12,976 bases of DNA from Gammaproteobacteria bacterium (GTDB lineage Bacteria > Pseudomonadota > Gammaproteobacteria > J044), in NCBI GenBank assembly GCA_003696465.1, contig RFHG01000580.1:1-12976 (forward strand), written 5' to 3'. Both the position numbers and the translations under genes were made by a program. This document shows positions 1 through 8,624 of this stretch, piece after piece (position 1 is the first letter of the stretch; each line of letters starts with the position of its first letter). Under the pieces are notes generated by a model. That model was given only the letters and a program-made list of their open reading frames with translations, was not told the origin of the DNA and did not search any database.

Positions 1-121
1 GACCGGCTCTTTGTCCCGCTCCGACCGGATTGCCAAGTACAACCAGCTGATGCGCATCGAAGAGGCACTGGGCAGCCATTGCCGTTATCCCGGCAAGGGC
101 GCCTTCCGGCACCTCGCCTGA
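1..121 (+). CDS. eno: Enolase, C-terminal end only (5' truncated by window)
   Basis: The reading frame starting at base 2 gives 39 residues and a TGA stop at 119-121. They begin TGSLSRSDRIAKYNQ and continue with LMRIEEALG. This is the very conserved C-terminal tail of enolase, which in E. coli reads TGSMSRSDRVAKYNQ then LIRIEEALG. Enolase converts 2-phosphoglycerate to phosphoenolpyruvate in glycolysis and gluconeogenesis and, in E. coli, also sits in the RNA degradosome. The catalytic residues lie upstream, outside the window; the first base visible is probably the last base of the active-site lysine codon. A hairpin terminator follows 24 bp after the stop, so eno ends its transcription unit here instead of reading into ftsB. 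Identification rests on the tail alone, but that tail is highly diagnostic. Confidence 0.9.
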   Translation, partial: TGSLSRSDRIAKYNQLMRIEEALGSHCRYPGKGAFRHLA

Positions 122-144
122 TCATCAGGCACGCATTGGTCTTG

Positions 145-173
145 AAAAGGGGCGGCCAGAGGTCGCCCTTTTT
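145..173. terminator. Bidirectional intrinsic terminator between eno and the convergent small gene
   Basis: A 13-bp stem (145-157 with 161-173, including two G-U pairs) closes a 3-nt loop AGA. The plus strand ends in TTTTT after CGCCC, and the minus strand ends in CCCCTTTT. It can therefore stop transcription of eno from the left and of the minus-strand gene from the right. Confidence 0.85.
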
Positions 174-233
174 GCACTGTGCCTCGCCCTTTCATTTCCA
201 TGTAGGCAATGCCCCCCGTGCATGGAATACAAG

Positions 234-578
234 TCAGTCCACGAGGCGGATGTCCAGTACATTTTCTCCGGGCGACTGACGCAGTTCCAGCTCGGCATAT
301 TCGTTGAACTCGGGCTCGGGCGTCGGGTCATCGGCACAGGCACAGCCCGGCATGCGACTACGGAAGAAGATACCGACATGTACCGTCGGTGCCCCATTTT
401 CCCGGCCGGATGCAATCCACATGATCTGGTCCGGCGGCAAAATCACCTCGGCACCGTGGCGCAAGGCCTGCTGAAGCGGCAATGAGGTCGCATGCTCCAT
501 CAGCCAGTCGTGCAGGTGTTGCCGCGCAACTTCCTCCAGCAGATTTTCCGGCACATCGTGCAGTCTTGTCCTGGCCAT
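234..578 (-). CDS. Hypothetical protein, 114 aa, with GCAC motif
   Basis: I do not recognise this family. The minus-strand ORF begins with ATG at 578-576, preceded by a good Shine-Dalgarno AGGAGAA (591-585 on the minus strand) six bases upstream, which strongly supports it as a real gene. The product has no signal peptide or membrane segment and looks like a small cytoplasmic protein. Residues 8-42 look helical and amphipathic (ENLLEEVARQHLHDWLMEH); residues 44-72 look beta-rich. A cysteine pair in PGCACADDPTPEPE (C79, C81) is followed by an acidic C-terminal part. The closely spaced cysteines could bind metal or be redox active, but with only two this is a guess. It converges on eno and shares its terminator. 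The porin is divergent, so the two probably do not share a transcript. Confidence 0.7.
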   Translation of the reverse strand: MARTRLHDVPENLLEEVARQHLHDWLMEHATSLPLQQALRHGAEVILPPDQIMWIASGRENGAPTVHVGIFFRSRMPGCACADDPTPEPEFNEYAELELRQSPGENVLDIRLVD

Positions 579-621
579 GGCGCGTTCTCCTGTCGCGGGC
601 AGGATTTGCCGTTCGTCATCG

Positions 622-637
622 TTGCTTCATTATTCCA
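622..637 (-). promoter_or_regulatory. Candidate extended -10 promoter for the minus-strand hypothetical gene
   Basis: Read on the minus strand, TGGAATAAT (637-629) matches an extended -10 element (TG, one base, then five of six bases of TATAAT). A start near 622 would leave a leader of about 43 nt containing the AGGAGAA ribosome site. No convincing -35 was found, so this is tentative. Confidence 0.35.
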
Positions 638-675
638 TCATCCTGCCTTAACCGATACGTCATCGGCAATTAACA

Positions 676-711
676 CGCCCCTGTCAAGATCCCGCCGTCC
701 CGATTGGGGCG
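676..711 (+). other. Long-loop inverted repeat in the porin 5' region
   Basis: CGCCCC (676-681) is the exact complement of GGGGCG (706-711), leaving a 24-nt loop. A second short dyad, CCGAT-acgtc-ATCGG (652-666), lies just upstream. Either could be a leader hairpin or an operator for the porin gene, but both are short enough to arise by chance in this GC-rich DNA. I see no convincing -35/-10 pair for the porin in 579-733. Confidence 0.25.
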
Positions 712-747
712 CTCCATTGACACAACCGACTTCAGGGGAGAACATCG

Positions 748-1842
748 ATGAAAACCTCCATTCGTACCATGGCCCTTTCGGGGCTGGTGCTGGGTATCTA
801 CGGGCTGTCTGCCCAGCCGGCCTCGGCCATGGAAGTAATCGGCAAGAAGCTCGAAATCTACGGCAAGGCCAACATTTCTCTGGACTTCAGTGACAACGAC
901 CGTCTGTCGCCCAATGACCAGTCCGACATGTCCCTGTCCTCGAATTCCAGCCGGCTGGGTTTCAAGGGCCAGGTTCCGCTCGCCGGAAAAAGCATCGAGG
1001 GTGTGTATCAGGTTGAGCAGGAGATTGCCATCGACCGTGGCAACGGTGCCTCGCTCGCTTCCCGCAATACCTTTGCCGGCCTGAAAGTCGCGAATGCAGG
1101 CAAGTTCATCGTCGGGTATTTCGACACCCCGTTCAAATCCGTGGCTGGCAAGTGGAGTCTGATGGGCGATTCCGTGGCCGACCGGCGGAAAATCCTCGGT
1201 GCCGGGGCGCTCAATGGCAACAAGATGAACAATCGCGCGCACAACGCCATCATGTACATGAACAAGTTTGGTGGCCTGGGTGTGAAGTTGCTGTATTCAA
1301 CCGATGGCAAGGACAGCAATTCCGGCGGCATCGACGACAACAAGAACAAGAGCATGTACAGCGGCTCCTTGAGCTACAAGATCAGCCACCTGCACCTGGC
1401 TGGCGCCTACGAGAAATGGAAGGACCTCGGCAGCAGCTACGGAGAGACCACCGGTTATCGTCTGGCCGCGCGCTGGAAGGCCTCGGCCTACTCGGTTGGC
1501 GCGATTTACGAGGACATCAGCACGGATGGCACAGCCAATGATCTGGACCGCAGTGCCTGGGGCTTGAACGGCAGCTTCCGTGTGGGCAAGGTCGATCTGC
1601 GCGCCGAATATCTGGTGGCCGATGACTACGAAGGCGTGTCCGATTCCGGCGCCACGGCAGCCTCCATTGGTGCCTTCGGCAAGTTCAGCAAGCCGGTTGG
1701 CTGGTATGTGGTCTACACCCAGACGGCCAACGACGACAATGCCAAGTATCAGGGTGTCGACGGCGGCCATGGTGATGAAGTCAAGACCGACCTTGGCCGT
1801 ACGCCCACCTCGTTCTCGGCGGGCATCATCGTCAAGTTCTGA
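748..1842 (+). CDS. Outer-membrane porin (general Gram-negative porin family)
   Basis: The 364-aa product starts with a clear Sec signal peptide: positive MKTSIR, a hydrophobic core (residues 8-22), and a probable cleavage after PASA (residue 27). The mature part opens EVIGKKLEIYGKANISLDF, typical of the first beta strand of trimeric porins of the Porin_4 type. Alternating beta-strand patterns such as YSGSLSYKI, GYRLAARW and KVDLRAEYLVADDYEG follow, ending in AGIIVKF with the terminal phenylalanine recognised by the BAM assembly machinery. The expected role is passive diffusion of small hydrophilic solutes across the outer membrane; the substrate cannot be read from sequence. The start is fixed by AGGGGAG (734-740) seven bases before ATG. 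The gene is monocistronic, with its own terminator at 1867-1903. Its position between eno and ftsB is unusual. Confidence 0.88.
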   Translation: MKTSIRTMALSGLVLGIYGLSAQPASAMEVIGKKLEIYGKANISLDFSDNDRLSPNDQSDMSLSSNSSRLGFKGQVPLAGKSIEGVYQVEQEIAIDRGNGASLASRNTFAGLKVANAGKFIVGYFDTPFKSVAGKWSLMGDSVADRRKILGAGALNGNKMNNRAHNAIMYMNKFGGLGVKLLYSTDGKDSNSGGIDDNKNKSMYSGSLSYKISHLHLAGAYEKWKDLGSSYGETTGYRLAARWKASAYSVGAIYEDISTDGTANDLDRSAWGLNGSFRVGKVDLRAEYLVADDYEGVSDSGATAASIGAFGKFSKPVGWYVVYTQTANDDNAKYQGVDGGHGDEVKTDLGRTPTSFSAGIIVKF

Positions 1843-1856
1843 TTCCGGACGGAATC
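1841..1856. other. Short perfect palindrome abutting the porin stop codon
   Basis: GATTCCGGACGGAATC is a perfect dyad beginning with the base before which the porin TGA ends. It could form a 6-bp stem with a 4-nt loop in the mRNA 3' end, just ahead of the main terminator, possibly protecting the transcript. There is no T-tract. Confidence 0.4.
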
Positions 1857-1866
1857 ATTGCGACTG

Positions 1867-1903
1867 CCGCCCGGCCGGGAACACGGCCGGGCGGTTCTGT
1901 TTT
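1867..1903 (+). terminator. Strong intrinsic terminator of the porin gene
   Basis: A perfect 11-bp GC stem, CCGCCCGGCCG (1867-1877) with CGGCCGGGCGG (1884-1894), has a 6-nt loop GGAACA and is followed by TTCTGTTTT. It ends only 26 bases before the ftsB start codon, so ftsB transcription must either read through it or begin after it. Confidence 0.9.
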
Positions 1904-1914
1904 GTCGGGCGCTC

Positions 1915-1923
1915 TGCAATAAT
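1915..1923 (+). promoter_or_regulatory. Candidate extended -10 immediately before ftsB
   Basis: TGCAATAAT matches TGN plus AATAAT (five of six bases of the -10 consensus). No good -35 lies at the right distance. If used, transcription would begin about seven bases downstream, essentially on the ftsB ATG at 1930. It is the only promoter-like sequence between the porin terminator and ftsB. Confidence 0.35.
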
Positions 1924-1929
1924 CAGCGC

Positions 1930-2220
1930 ATGCGCATCGCCACCATCGTGCTCGCCCTCCTGTTTGTTGCCCTCCAGTATCGCCTGTGGGTCGGGGAGGG
2001 GAGTCTGGCCGAGGTGCGGCAGCTCTCGCGGCAGGTGGAGGCGCAGAAGACACGTAACCAGTCGCTCCGCAGCCGCAACGCGGCCCTCCGGGCCGAGGTG
2101 GACGATCTCAAGTCCGGCCTCGCCGCCATCGAGGAGCGTGCACGCAGTGAACTGGGCATGATCCGCGAGGGCGAGCATTTCTATCAGGTCATCGAACCCG
2201 AAGAGACCGGTACGCAATGA
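1930..2220 (+). CDS. ftsB: Cell division protein FtsB
   Basis: The 96-aa product begins MRIATIVLALLFVALQYRLW, a short cytoplasmic tail and single transmembrane helix (about residues 3-20) ending in the family's QYxLW signature. A coiled coil follows (about 27-70, heptads with RSRNAALRAEVDDL), then the conserved IEERARSELGMI and GEHFYQV motifs. FtsB forms a complex with FtsL and FtsQ at the division septum and helps activate FtsWI. E. coli FtsB is 103 aa. An in-frame ATG at 1858 is rejected as start because it lies upstream of the terminator and would add a non-family segment. No Shine-Dalgarno is visible before ATG 1930, and the start codon lies in a palindrome GCGCATGCGC (1926-1935). The stop overlaps the ispD start, implying cotranscription and translational coupling. 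Confidence 0.92.
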   Translation: MRIATIVLALLFVALQYRLWVGEGSLAEVRQLSRQVEAQKTRNQSLRSRNAALRAEVDDLKSGLAAIEERARSELGMIREGEHFYQVIEPEETGTQ

Positions 2221-2909
2221 AGTACTGGGCCGTCATTCCCGCCGCCGGGGTCGGAGCCCGGATGGGCGCCGACCGCCCCAAGCAGTATCTGGAGCTGCTG
2301 GGCCGAACCGTGATCGAGCATACCCTGAGCCGTTTTCTCGACCATCCGGCCATTGCCGGTGTATTCGTGGCCCTGGGGCCGCAGGACGGCTACTGGCCAC
2401 AGCTCCCCGTGGCCGCGGATGCCCGGATTACACGGGTCGAAGGCGGGCGCGAGCGCTGCCACTCCGTACTCAACGCCCTGCGTGCCATTCTCGCGGGCCC
2501 CGGACAAGAGGAAGATCGCGTTCTGGTACATGATGCCGCGCGCCCCTGTCTGCGGCGCGAGGATCTCGACCGGCTGATCGAGGAGGCCGGCGCCACCCCG
2601 GAAGGGGGTATTCTGGCGGTCCCGGTTCGGGACACGATGAAACGGGCAGGTGCAGCCGATGCAATCGACCATACCATCGACCGCAACGCCCTGTGGCATG
2701 CGCTGACGCCACAACTTTTTCCTCTGGGCGCCCTGCACGAGGCGCTGCAATCTGCTCTCGATGCCGGACATGAAGTGACCGACGAGGCCTCGGCCATGGA
2801 GCATGCAGGCTATCGGCCGCGGCTGGTACGCGGCCATGCCGACAACATCAAGATTACATTGCCCGAGGATCTGGCGCTGGCCCGCTTCTATCTGGAGCAG
2901 TCGGCATGA
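2217..2909 (+). CDS. ispD: 2-C-methyl-D-erythritol 4-phosphate cytidylyltransferase
   Basis: The 230-aa IspD joins CTP and methylerythritol phosphate to give CDP-methylerythritol in the non-mevalonate isoprenoid pathway. The nucleotide-binding start reads VIPAAGVGARMGADRPKQY (residues 6-24), with R15 and K22 as the expected catalytic residues. VHDAARPC (104-111) is the central signature. DRNALWHALTPQ (155-166) carries the arginine and threonine that match E. coli R157 and T165, and NIKIT (210-214) the lysine matching K213. Length is normal for a stand-alone IspD, not an IspDF fusion. The ATG shares ATGA (2217-2220) with the ftsB stop, and its own stop overlaps ispF in the same way. Confidence 0.96.
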   Translation: MKYWAVIPAAGVGARMGADRPKQYLELLGRTVIEHTLSRFLDHPAIAGVFVALGPQDGYWPQLPVAADARITRVEGGRERCHSVLNALRAILAGPGQEEDRVLVHDAARPCLRREDLDRLIEEAGATPEGGILAVPVRDTMKRAGAADAIDHTIDRNALWHALTPQLFPLGALHEALQSALDAGHEVTDEASAMEHAGYRPRLVRGHADNIKITLPEDLALARFYLEQSA

Positions 2910-3388
2910 GCTTCCGGGTAGGCCAGGGCTATGATGTGCATGCATTCACCGAGGGCGACCACCTTATGCTCGGAGGTGTGCGCATACCGTTTGAACGGGC
3001 CTTCAAGGCTCATTCCGACGGGGATGTCCTGCTGCACGCGCTTTGTGATGCCCTGCTGGGCGCCGCGGCACTGGGTGACATAGGGCGCCATTTCCCCGAT
3101 AACGACCCCCGCTATGCCGGCATCGACAGCCGGCGGCTGCTGCGCGAGGTGATGGAACGGGTGCGTCAACACGGATGGCTGGTGGCCAACACGGACCTTA
3201 CCCTCATCGCCCAGCGCCCCCGGCTGGCCGAGTGGATCCCGCAGATGCGGGACAATATTGCCGAAGACCTGGGCATTGGAATCGATGCCGTAAATATCAA
3301 GGCCACCACCACCGAGAAGCTGGGTTTCGAGGGCCGGGGGGAGGGCATTGCGGCCATGGCCGTGGTCCTTCTCGAAGGGGCCGATTGA
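2906..3388 (+). CDS. ispF: 2-C-methyl-D-erythritol 2,4-cyclodiphosphate synthase
   Basis: The 160-aa product has all hallmarks of IspF, the homotrimeric zinc enzyme that cyclises CDP-methylerythritol 2-phosphate and releases CMP. GYDVHAF (8-14) supplies D10 and H12, and AHSDGDVLLHAL (35-46) supplies H44; these three are the metal ligands. LGDIGRHFPD (56-65) and the C-terminal KATTTEKLGFEGRGEGI (132-148) are the other family signatures. The start codon overlaps the ispD stop (ATGA, 2906-2909). IspD and IspF are non-consecutive steps, with IspE between them, so the missing kinase gene must lie elsewhere. No intrinsic terminator follows; the next element is the carA promoter region. Confidence 0.96.
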   Translation: MSFRVGQGYDVHAFTEGDHLMLGGVRIPFERAFKAHSDGDVLLHALCDALLGAAALGDIGRHFPDNDPRYAGIDSRRLLREVMERVRQHGWLVANTDLTLIAQRPRLAEWIPQMRDNIAEDLGIGIDAVNIKATTTEKLGFEGRGEGIAAMAVVLLEGAD

Positions 3389-3412
3389 GCCGGCAAATCC
3401 CCGTCACGCCTC

Positions 3413-3441
3413 TCGCCAGCCGCGGCACGATCAAGTAGAAT
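3413..3441 (+). promoter_or_regulatory. Candidate sigma70 promoter for carAB-greA
   Basis: TCGCCA (3413-3418, four of six to TTGACA) and TAGAAT (3436-3441, five of six to TATAAT) are separated by 17 bp. The predicted start near 3448 gives a leader of about 80 nt before the TTG start of carA. No clear ArgR box or pyrimidine-sensitive start-site run could be recognised. Confidence 0.5.
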
Positions 3442-3466
3442 ACCGGCGTTTGGCGATCGTTCAGCA

Positions 3467-3501
3467 CAAACGGGATGAGTCCTTCGGGCTCGTCCCGTTT
3501 G
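3467..3501 (+). other. Leader hairpin with UUCG loop upstream of carA
   Basis: CAAACGGGATGAG (3467-3479) pairs with CTCGTCCCGTTTG (3489-3501) over 13 bp with one G-U pair. The apex CCTTCGGG can form the very stable C(UUCG)G tetraloop. The 3' arm ends 14 bases before the carA Shine-Dalgarno and is not followed by a T-tract, so it looks like a leader element and not a classical terminator. It lies wholly inside the predicted carA transcript. Confidence 0.7.
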
Positions 3502-3515
3502 CATGTCGAGACTTC

Positions 3516-3521
3516 GGGAGG
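3516..3521 (+). promoter_or_regulatory. Ribosome binding site deciding the carA TTG start
   Basis: GGGAGG lies five bases before TTG 3527, ideal spacing. The in-frame ATG at 3503 abuts the leader hairpin and has no Shine-Dalgarno, so the TTG is preferred. Confidence 0.75.
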
Positions 3522-3526
3522 CCCAG

Positions 3527-4669
3527 TTGAGAAAACCTGCCCTGCTAGCCCTGGAAGACGGCAGCCTGTTCCGGGGCCTGTCCGTCGGTGCGGATGGACA
3601 GACGACCGGTGAGGTGGTCTTCAACACGGCCCTGACCGGCTATCAGGAGATCCTGACCGATCCGTCCTACAGTCGTCAGATCGTGACCCTGACCTATCCT
3701 CACATCGGCAATGTCGGGGTGAATCCCGATGACGAGGAGTCTTCCCATGTCCATGCCGCCGGGCTGGTGATCCGTGACCTGCCGCCGCGCATGAGCAACT
3801 GGCGCGCTACCGAAACGCTGGAGGACTATCTGGTCCGTCATGGCGTGGTGGCCATCTCCGACATCGATACCCGCCGCCTGACCCGCATCCTGCGCGAAAA
3901 GGGGGCGCAGAACGGCTGCATCGTGGCGGGTGAGGGGATCGACGAACAGGCCGCCATCGAGGCTGCACGCGCCTTCCCGGGCCTGAAGGGCATGGACCTG
4001 GCCCGGGAGGTCACCACGCACATCCCTTATGAATGGGCCCAGGGCACCTGGGACCTCAAGAACGGACTGCCCGAGGCACCGCATCCCGTCGACGAGAAGC
4101 TGCCCTTCCATGTGGTGGCCTACGACTTCGGCGTCAAGCGCAACATCCTGCGCATGCTGGTCGACCGCGGCTGCCATATCACGGTGGTGCCTGCGCAGAC
4201 GCCGGTGGAGCAGGTGCTCGAACTCGAGCCGGATGGCGTATTCCTTTCCAACGGGCCCGGCGACCCGGATCCCTGCGACTATGCCCAGGAGGCCATCCGC
4301 ACGCTGCTGGCGCGTGACATGCCTCTGTTCGGCATCTGCCTGGGGCACCAGCTGCTGGGGCTGGCCAGCGGTGCGCGCACGGTGAAGATGAAGTTCGGTC
4401 ATCACGGGGCCAATCATCCGGTGCAGGACCTGGCCACCGGCCATGTCATGATCAGCAGCCAGAACCACGGCTTCGCGGTGGACGAGGACAGCCTGCCGGC
4501 TCATCTCAAGGCCACGCACCGCTCCCTGTTCGATGGTTCCCTGCAGGGTATCGAGCATACGGAACACCCCGCATTCGGTTTCCAGGGGCATCCCGAGGCC
4601 AGCCCGGGGCCACATGATGTCGCGCCCCTGTTCGACCGCTTCATCGAACTCATGCAGCAGGCCCGCTGA
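3527..4669 (+). CDS. carA: Carbamoyl-phosphate synthase small (glutaminase) subunit
   Basis: CarA hydrolyses glutamine and passes ammonia to CarB for carbamoyl phosphate, the precursor of arginine and pyrimidines. From the TTG start the protein is 380 aa and begins MRKPALLALEDGSLF, aligning with E. coli MIKSALLVLEDGTQF; the upstream ATG at 3503 would add eight non-family residues. The N-terminal CPSase domain includes GYQEILTDPSYSRQIVTLTY (39-58). The class I glutamine amidotransferase domain follows from about residue 194: SNGPGDP (241-247), the nucleophile C271 in FGICLGHQLLGL, and the catalytic H355 and E357 in GHPEASPGPHD. All key residues are present. carB starts 19 bp downstream. In many gammaproteobacteria dapB precedes carA; here ispF does, and carA appears to have its own promoter and leader. 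Confidence 0.96.
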   Translation: MRKPALLALEDGSLFRGLSVGADGQTTGEVVFNTALTGYQEILTDPSYSRQIVTLTYPHIGNVGVNPDDEESSHVHAAGLVIRDLPPRMSNWRATETLEDYLVRHGVVAISDIDTRRLTRILREKGAQNGCIVAGEGIDEQAAIEAARAFPGLKGMDLAREVTTHIPYEWAQGTWDLKNGLPEAPHPVDEKLPFHVVAYDFGVKRNILRMLVDRGCHITVVPAQTPVEQVLELEPDGVFLSNGPGDPDPCDYAQEAIRTLLARDMPLFGICLGHQLLGLASGARTVKMKFGHHGANHPVQDLATGHVMISSQNHGFAVDEDSLPAHLKATHRSLFDGSLQGIEHTEHPAFGFQGHPEASPGPHDVAPLFDRFIELMQQAR

Positions 4670-4688
4670 ACAACAAGATACGGAAACC

Positions 4689-7906
<3,218 letters not shown>

Positions 7907-7910
<4 letters not shown>

Positions 7911-8383
7911 ACAAGATTCCACTCACCGTGCAGGGCGCGGAAAAGCTGAAGGAAGAACTCCAGCGGCTGAAGACCGTGGAGCGTCCCCGCGTGGTGCAGG
8001 CCATTGCCGAAGCGCGTGAACATGGCGACCTGAAGGAAAACGCCGAATACCACGCCGCGCGTGAACAGCAGGCCTTCATCGAGGGGCGCATCAAGGAACT
8101 GGAGGCCAAGCTCTCCAATGCCCAGATCATCGATGTCAGCAAGCTCAACCAGGATGGCCGGGTTGTATTTGGCACCACCGTGGTGCTCGAAGACCTGGAT
8201 TCCGGTGACGAGGTCGTCTACCAGATCGTCGGTGACGACGAGGCCGACATCAAGACCGGCAAGATCTCCGTCAGTTCACCGATTGCCCGGGCCCTGATCG
8301 GCAAGGAAGAGGGCGACATTGCCGAGGTTCAGGCGCCTGGCGGTATCAAGGAATACGAGATCGTCGAGGTCCGCTACATCTGA
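7907..8383 (+). CDS. greA: Transcription elongation factor GreA
   Basis: The 158-aa product equals E. coli GreA in length. GreA enters the secondary channel of RNA polymerase and stimulates cleavage of backtracked RNA. The N-terminal coiled-coil hairpin (about 10-75) includes EAREHGDLKENAEYHAAREQ, with the acidic tip residues D41 and E44 needed for cleavage. The C-terminal FKBP-like domain covers about 80-158 and contains GKISVSSPIARALIGKEEGD. Its ATG overlaps the carB stop (ATGA, 7907-7910), so it is cotranscribed with carAB, a common arrangement in gammaproteobacteria. The hairpin after the stop has no T-tract, so the end of the transcript is unclear. Confidence 0.96.
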
Positions 8384-8395
8384 CTCAACCCTGTT

Positions 8396-8418
8396 GCCCG
8401 CACCATTCTGGTGCGGGC
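8396..8418. other. Perfect 10-bp hairpin after greA, overlapping an NtrC-like dyad
   Basis: GCCCGCACCA (8396-8405) and TGGTGCGGGC (8409-8418) are exact complements around the loop TTC. Neither strand has a following T-tract, so it is a poor intrinsic terminator. Its core GCACC-ATTCT-GGTGC has the spacing and bases of an NtrC operator, which offers another explanation for the dyad. Both roles are possible. Confidence 0.7.
8399..8415. promoter_or_regulatory. Candidate NtrC site 1 (centre about -170)
   Basis: CGCACC-ATTCT-GGTGCG matches the NtrC consensus TGCACC-N5-GGTGCA at 10 of 12 positions and is perfectly symmetric. It lies 16 bp after greA, inside the hairpin described separately. Confidence 0.5.
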
Positions 8419-8426
8419 AGACCCCA

Positions 8427-8443
8427 TGCACCCCATTGGCGCG
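8427..8443. promoter_or_regulatory. Candidate NtrC site 2 (centre about -142)
   Basis: TGCACC-CCATT-GGCGCG has a perfect left half and four of six bases in the right half. It is centred 34 bp from the next site, close to the 32-bp spacing of the paired NtrC sites at E. coli glnA. Confidence 0.55.
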
Positions 8444-8460
8444 CCGCCCTGTTTCCTTTC

Positions 8461-8477
8461 TGCCTCATCCTGGTGCA
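8461..8477. promoter_or_regulatory. Candidate NtrC site 3 (centre about -108)
   Basis: TGCCTC-ATCCT-GGTGCA has a perfect right half and four of six bases in the left half. Its centre is 108 bp before the predicted sigma54 start, matching the position of the proximal NtrC site at E. coli glnAp2. Confidence 0.55.
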
Positions 8478-8512
8478 CACACATCCCCTTCCAGATTTTA
8501 TCGGGCCAGAGC

Positions 8513-8533
8513 CCAATGGAAATCATTGGCTTA
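8513..8533. promoter_or_regulatory. Inverted repeat and possible IHF site upstream of the sigma54 promoter
   Basis: CCAATG-GAAAT-CATTGG (8513-8529) is a perfect 6-bp dyad centred near -56. Overlapping it, AATCATTGGCTTA (8521-8533) fits the IHF consensus WATCARNNNNTTR with one mismatch. IHF often bends DNA between NtrC sites and a sigma54 promoter, which is the position seen here. Alternatively the dyad is an operator for another regulator. Confidence 0.4.
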
Positions 8534-8549
8534 TGCTCGGATCACTCTG

Positions 8550-8566
8550 TTGGCACGATTCATGCT
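8550..8566 (+). promoter_or_regulatory. Sigma54 (-24/-12) promoter of the nirBD-nasA operon
   Basis: TTGGCACGATTCATGCT matches the RpoN consensus YTGGCACGNNNNTTGCW with one deviation (A for the first T of TTGC). The invariant GG (8552-8553) and GC (8564-8565) have the required spacing. The predicted start is near 8577, leaving about 48 nt of leader before nirB. Confidence 0.8.
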
Positions 8567-8575
8567 TTAACACGG

Positions 8576-8595
8576 GCATCGCGCCGATGCGCATC
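8576..8595 (+). other. Overlapping palindromes at the predicted nirB transcript start
   Basis: GCATCG-CGC-CGATGC (8576-8590) can form a 6-bp hairpin, and the overlapping GATGCGCATC (8586-8595) is a perfect 10-bp palindrome. They are mutually exclusive pairings at the transcript's 5' end. The leader is too short to hold two ANTAR-type hairpins plus a terminator. Confidence 0.4.
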
Positions 8596-8624
8596 AAGCA
8601 TGACGACCTACGGAGAACCTTCCA

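Noticed and set aside
49..58. GATGCGCATC palindrome in eno, repeated near the ftsB start and in the nirB leader
   Set aside because: In eno and ftsB the shared ATGCGCATC simply encodes Met-Arg-Ile. Three occurrences in 13 kb with no common context do not support a repeat family.
1858..1929. ATG 1858 as the ftsB start
   Set aside because: This would translate through the porin terminator and place 24 unrelated residues before the membrane helix.
3503..3526. ATG 3503 as the carA start
   Set aside because: It sits two bases after the leader hairpin with no Shine-Dalgarno, whereas TTG 3527 has GGGAGG at ideal spacing and gives the family's usual N-terminus.
4533..4688. ATG 4533 as the carB start
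   Set aside because: It overlaps 137 bp of carA and adds 52 residues unlike CarB; ATG 4689 yields the standard 1073-aa protein.
8384..8624. FNR box or NarL heptamers before nirB
   Set aside because: No TTGAT-N4-ATCAA dyad or convincing TACYYMT pair was found, which agrees with assimilatory and not anaerobic respiratory control.
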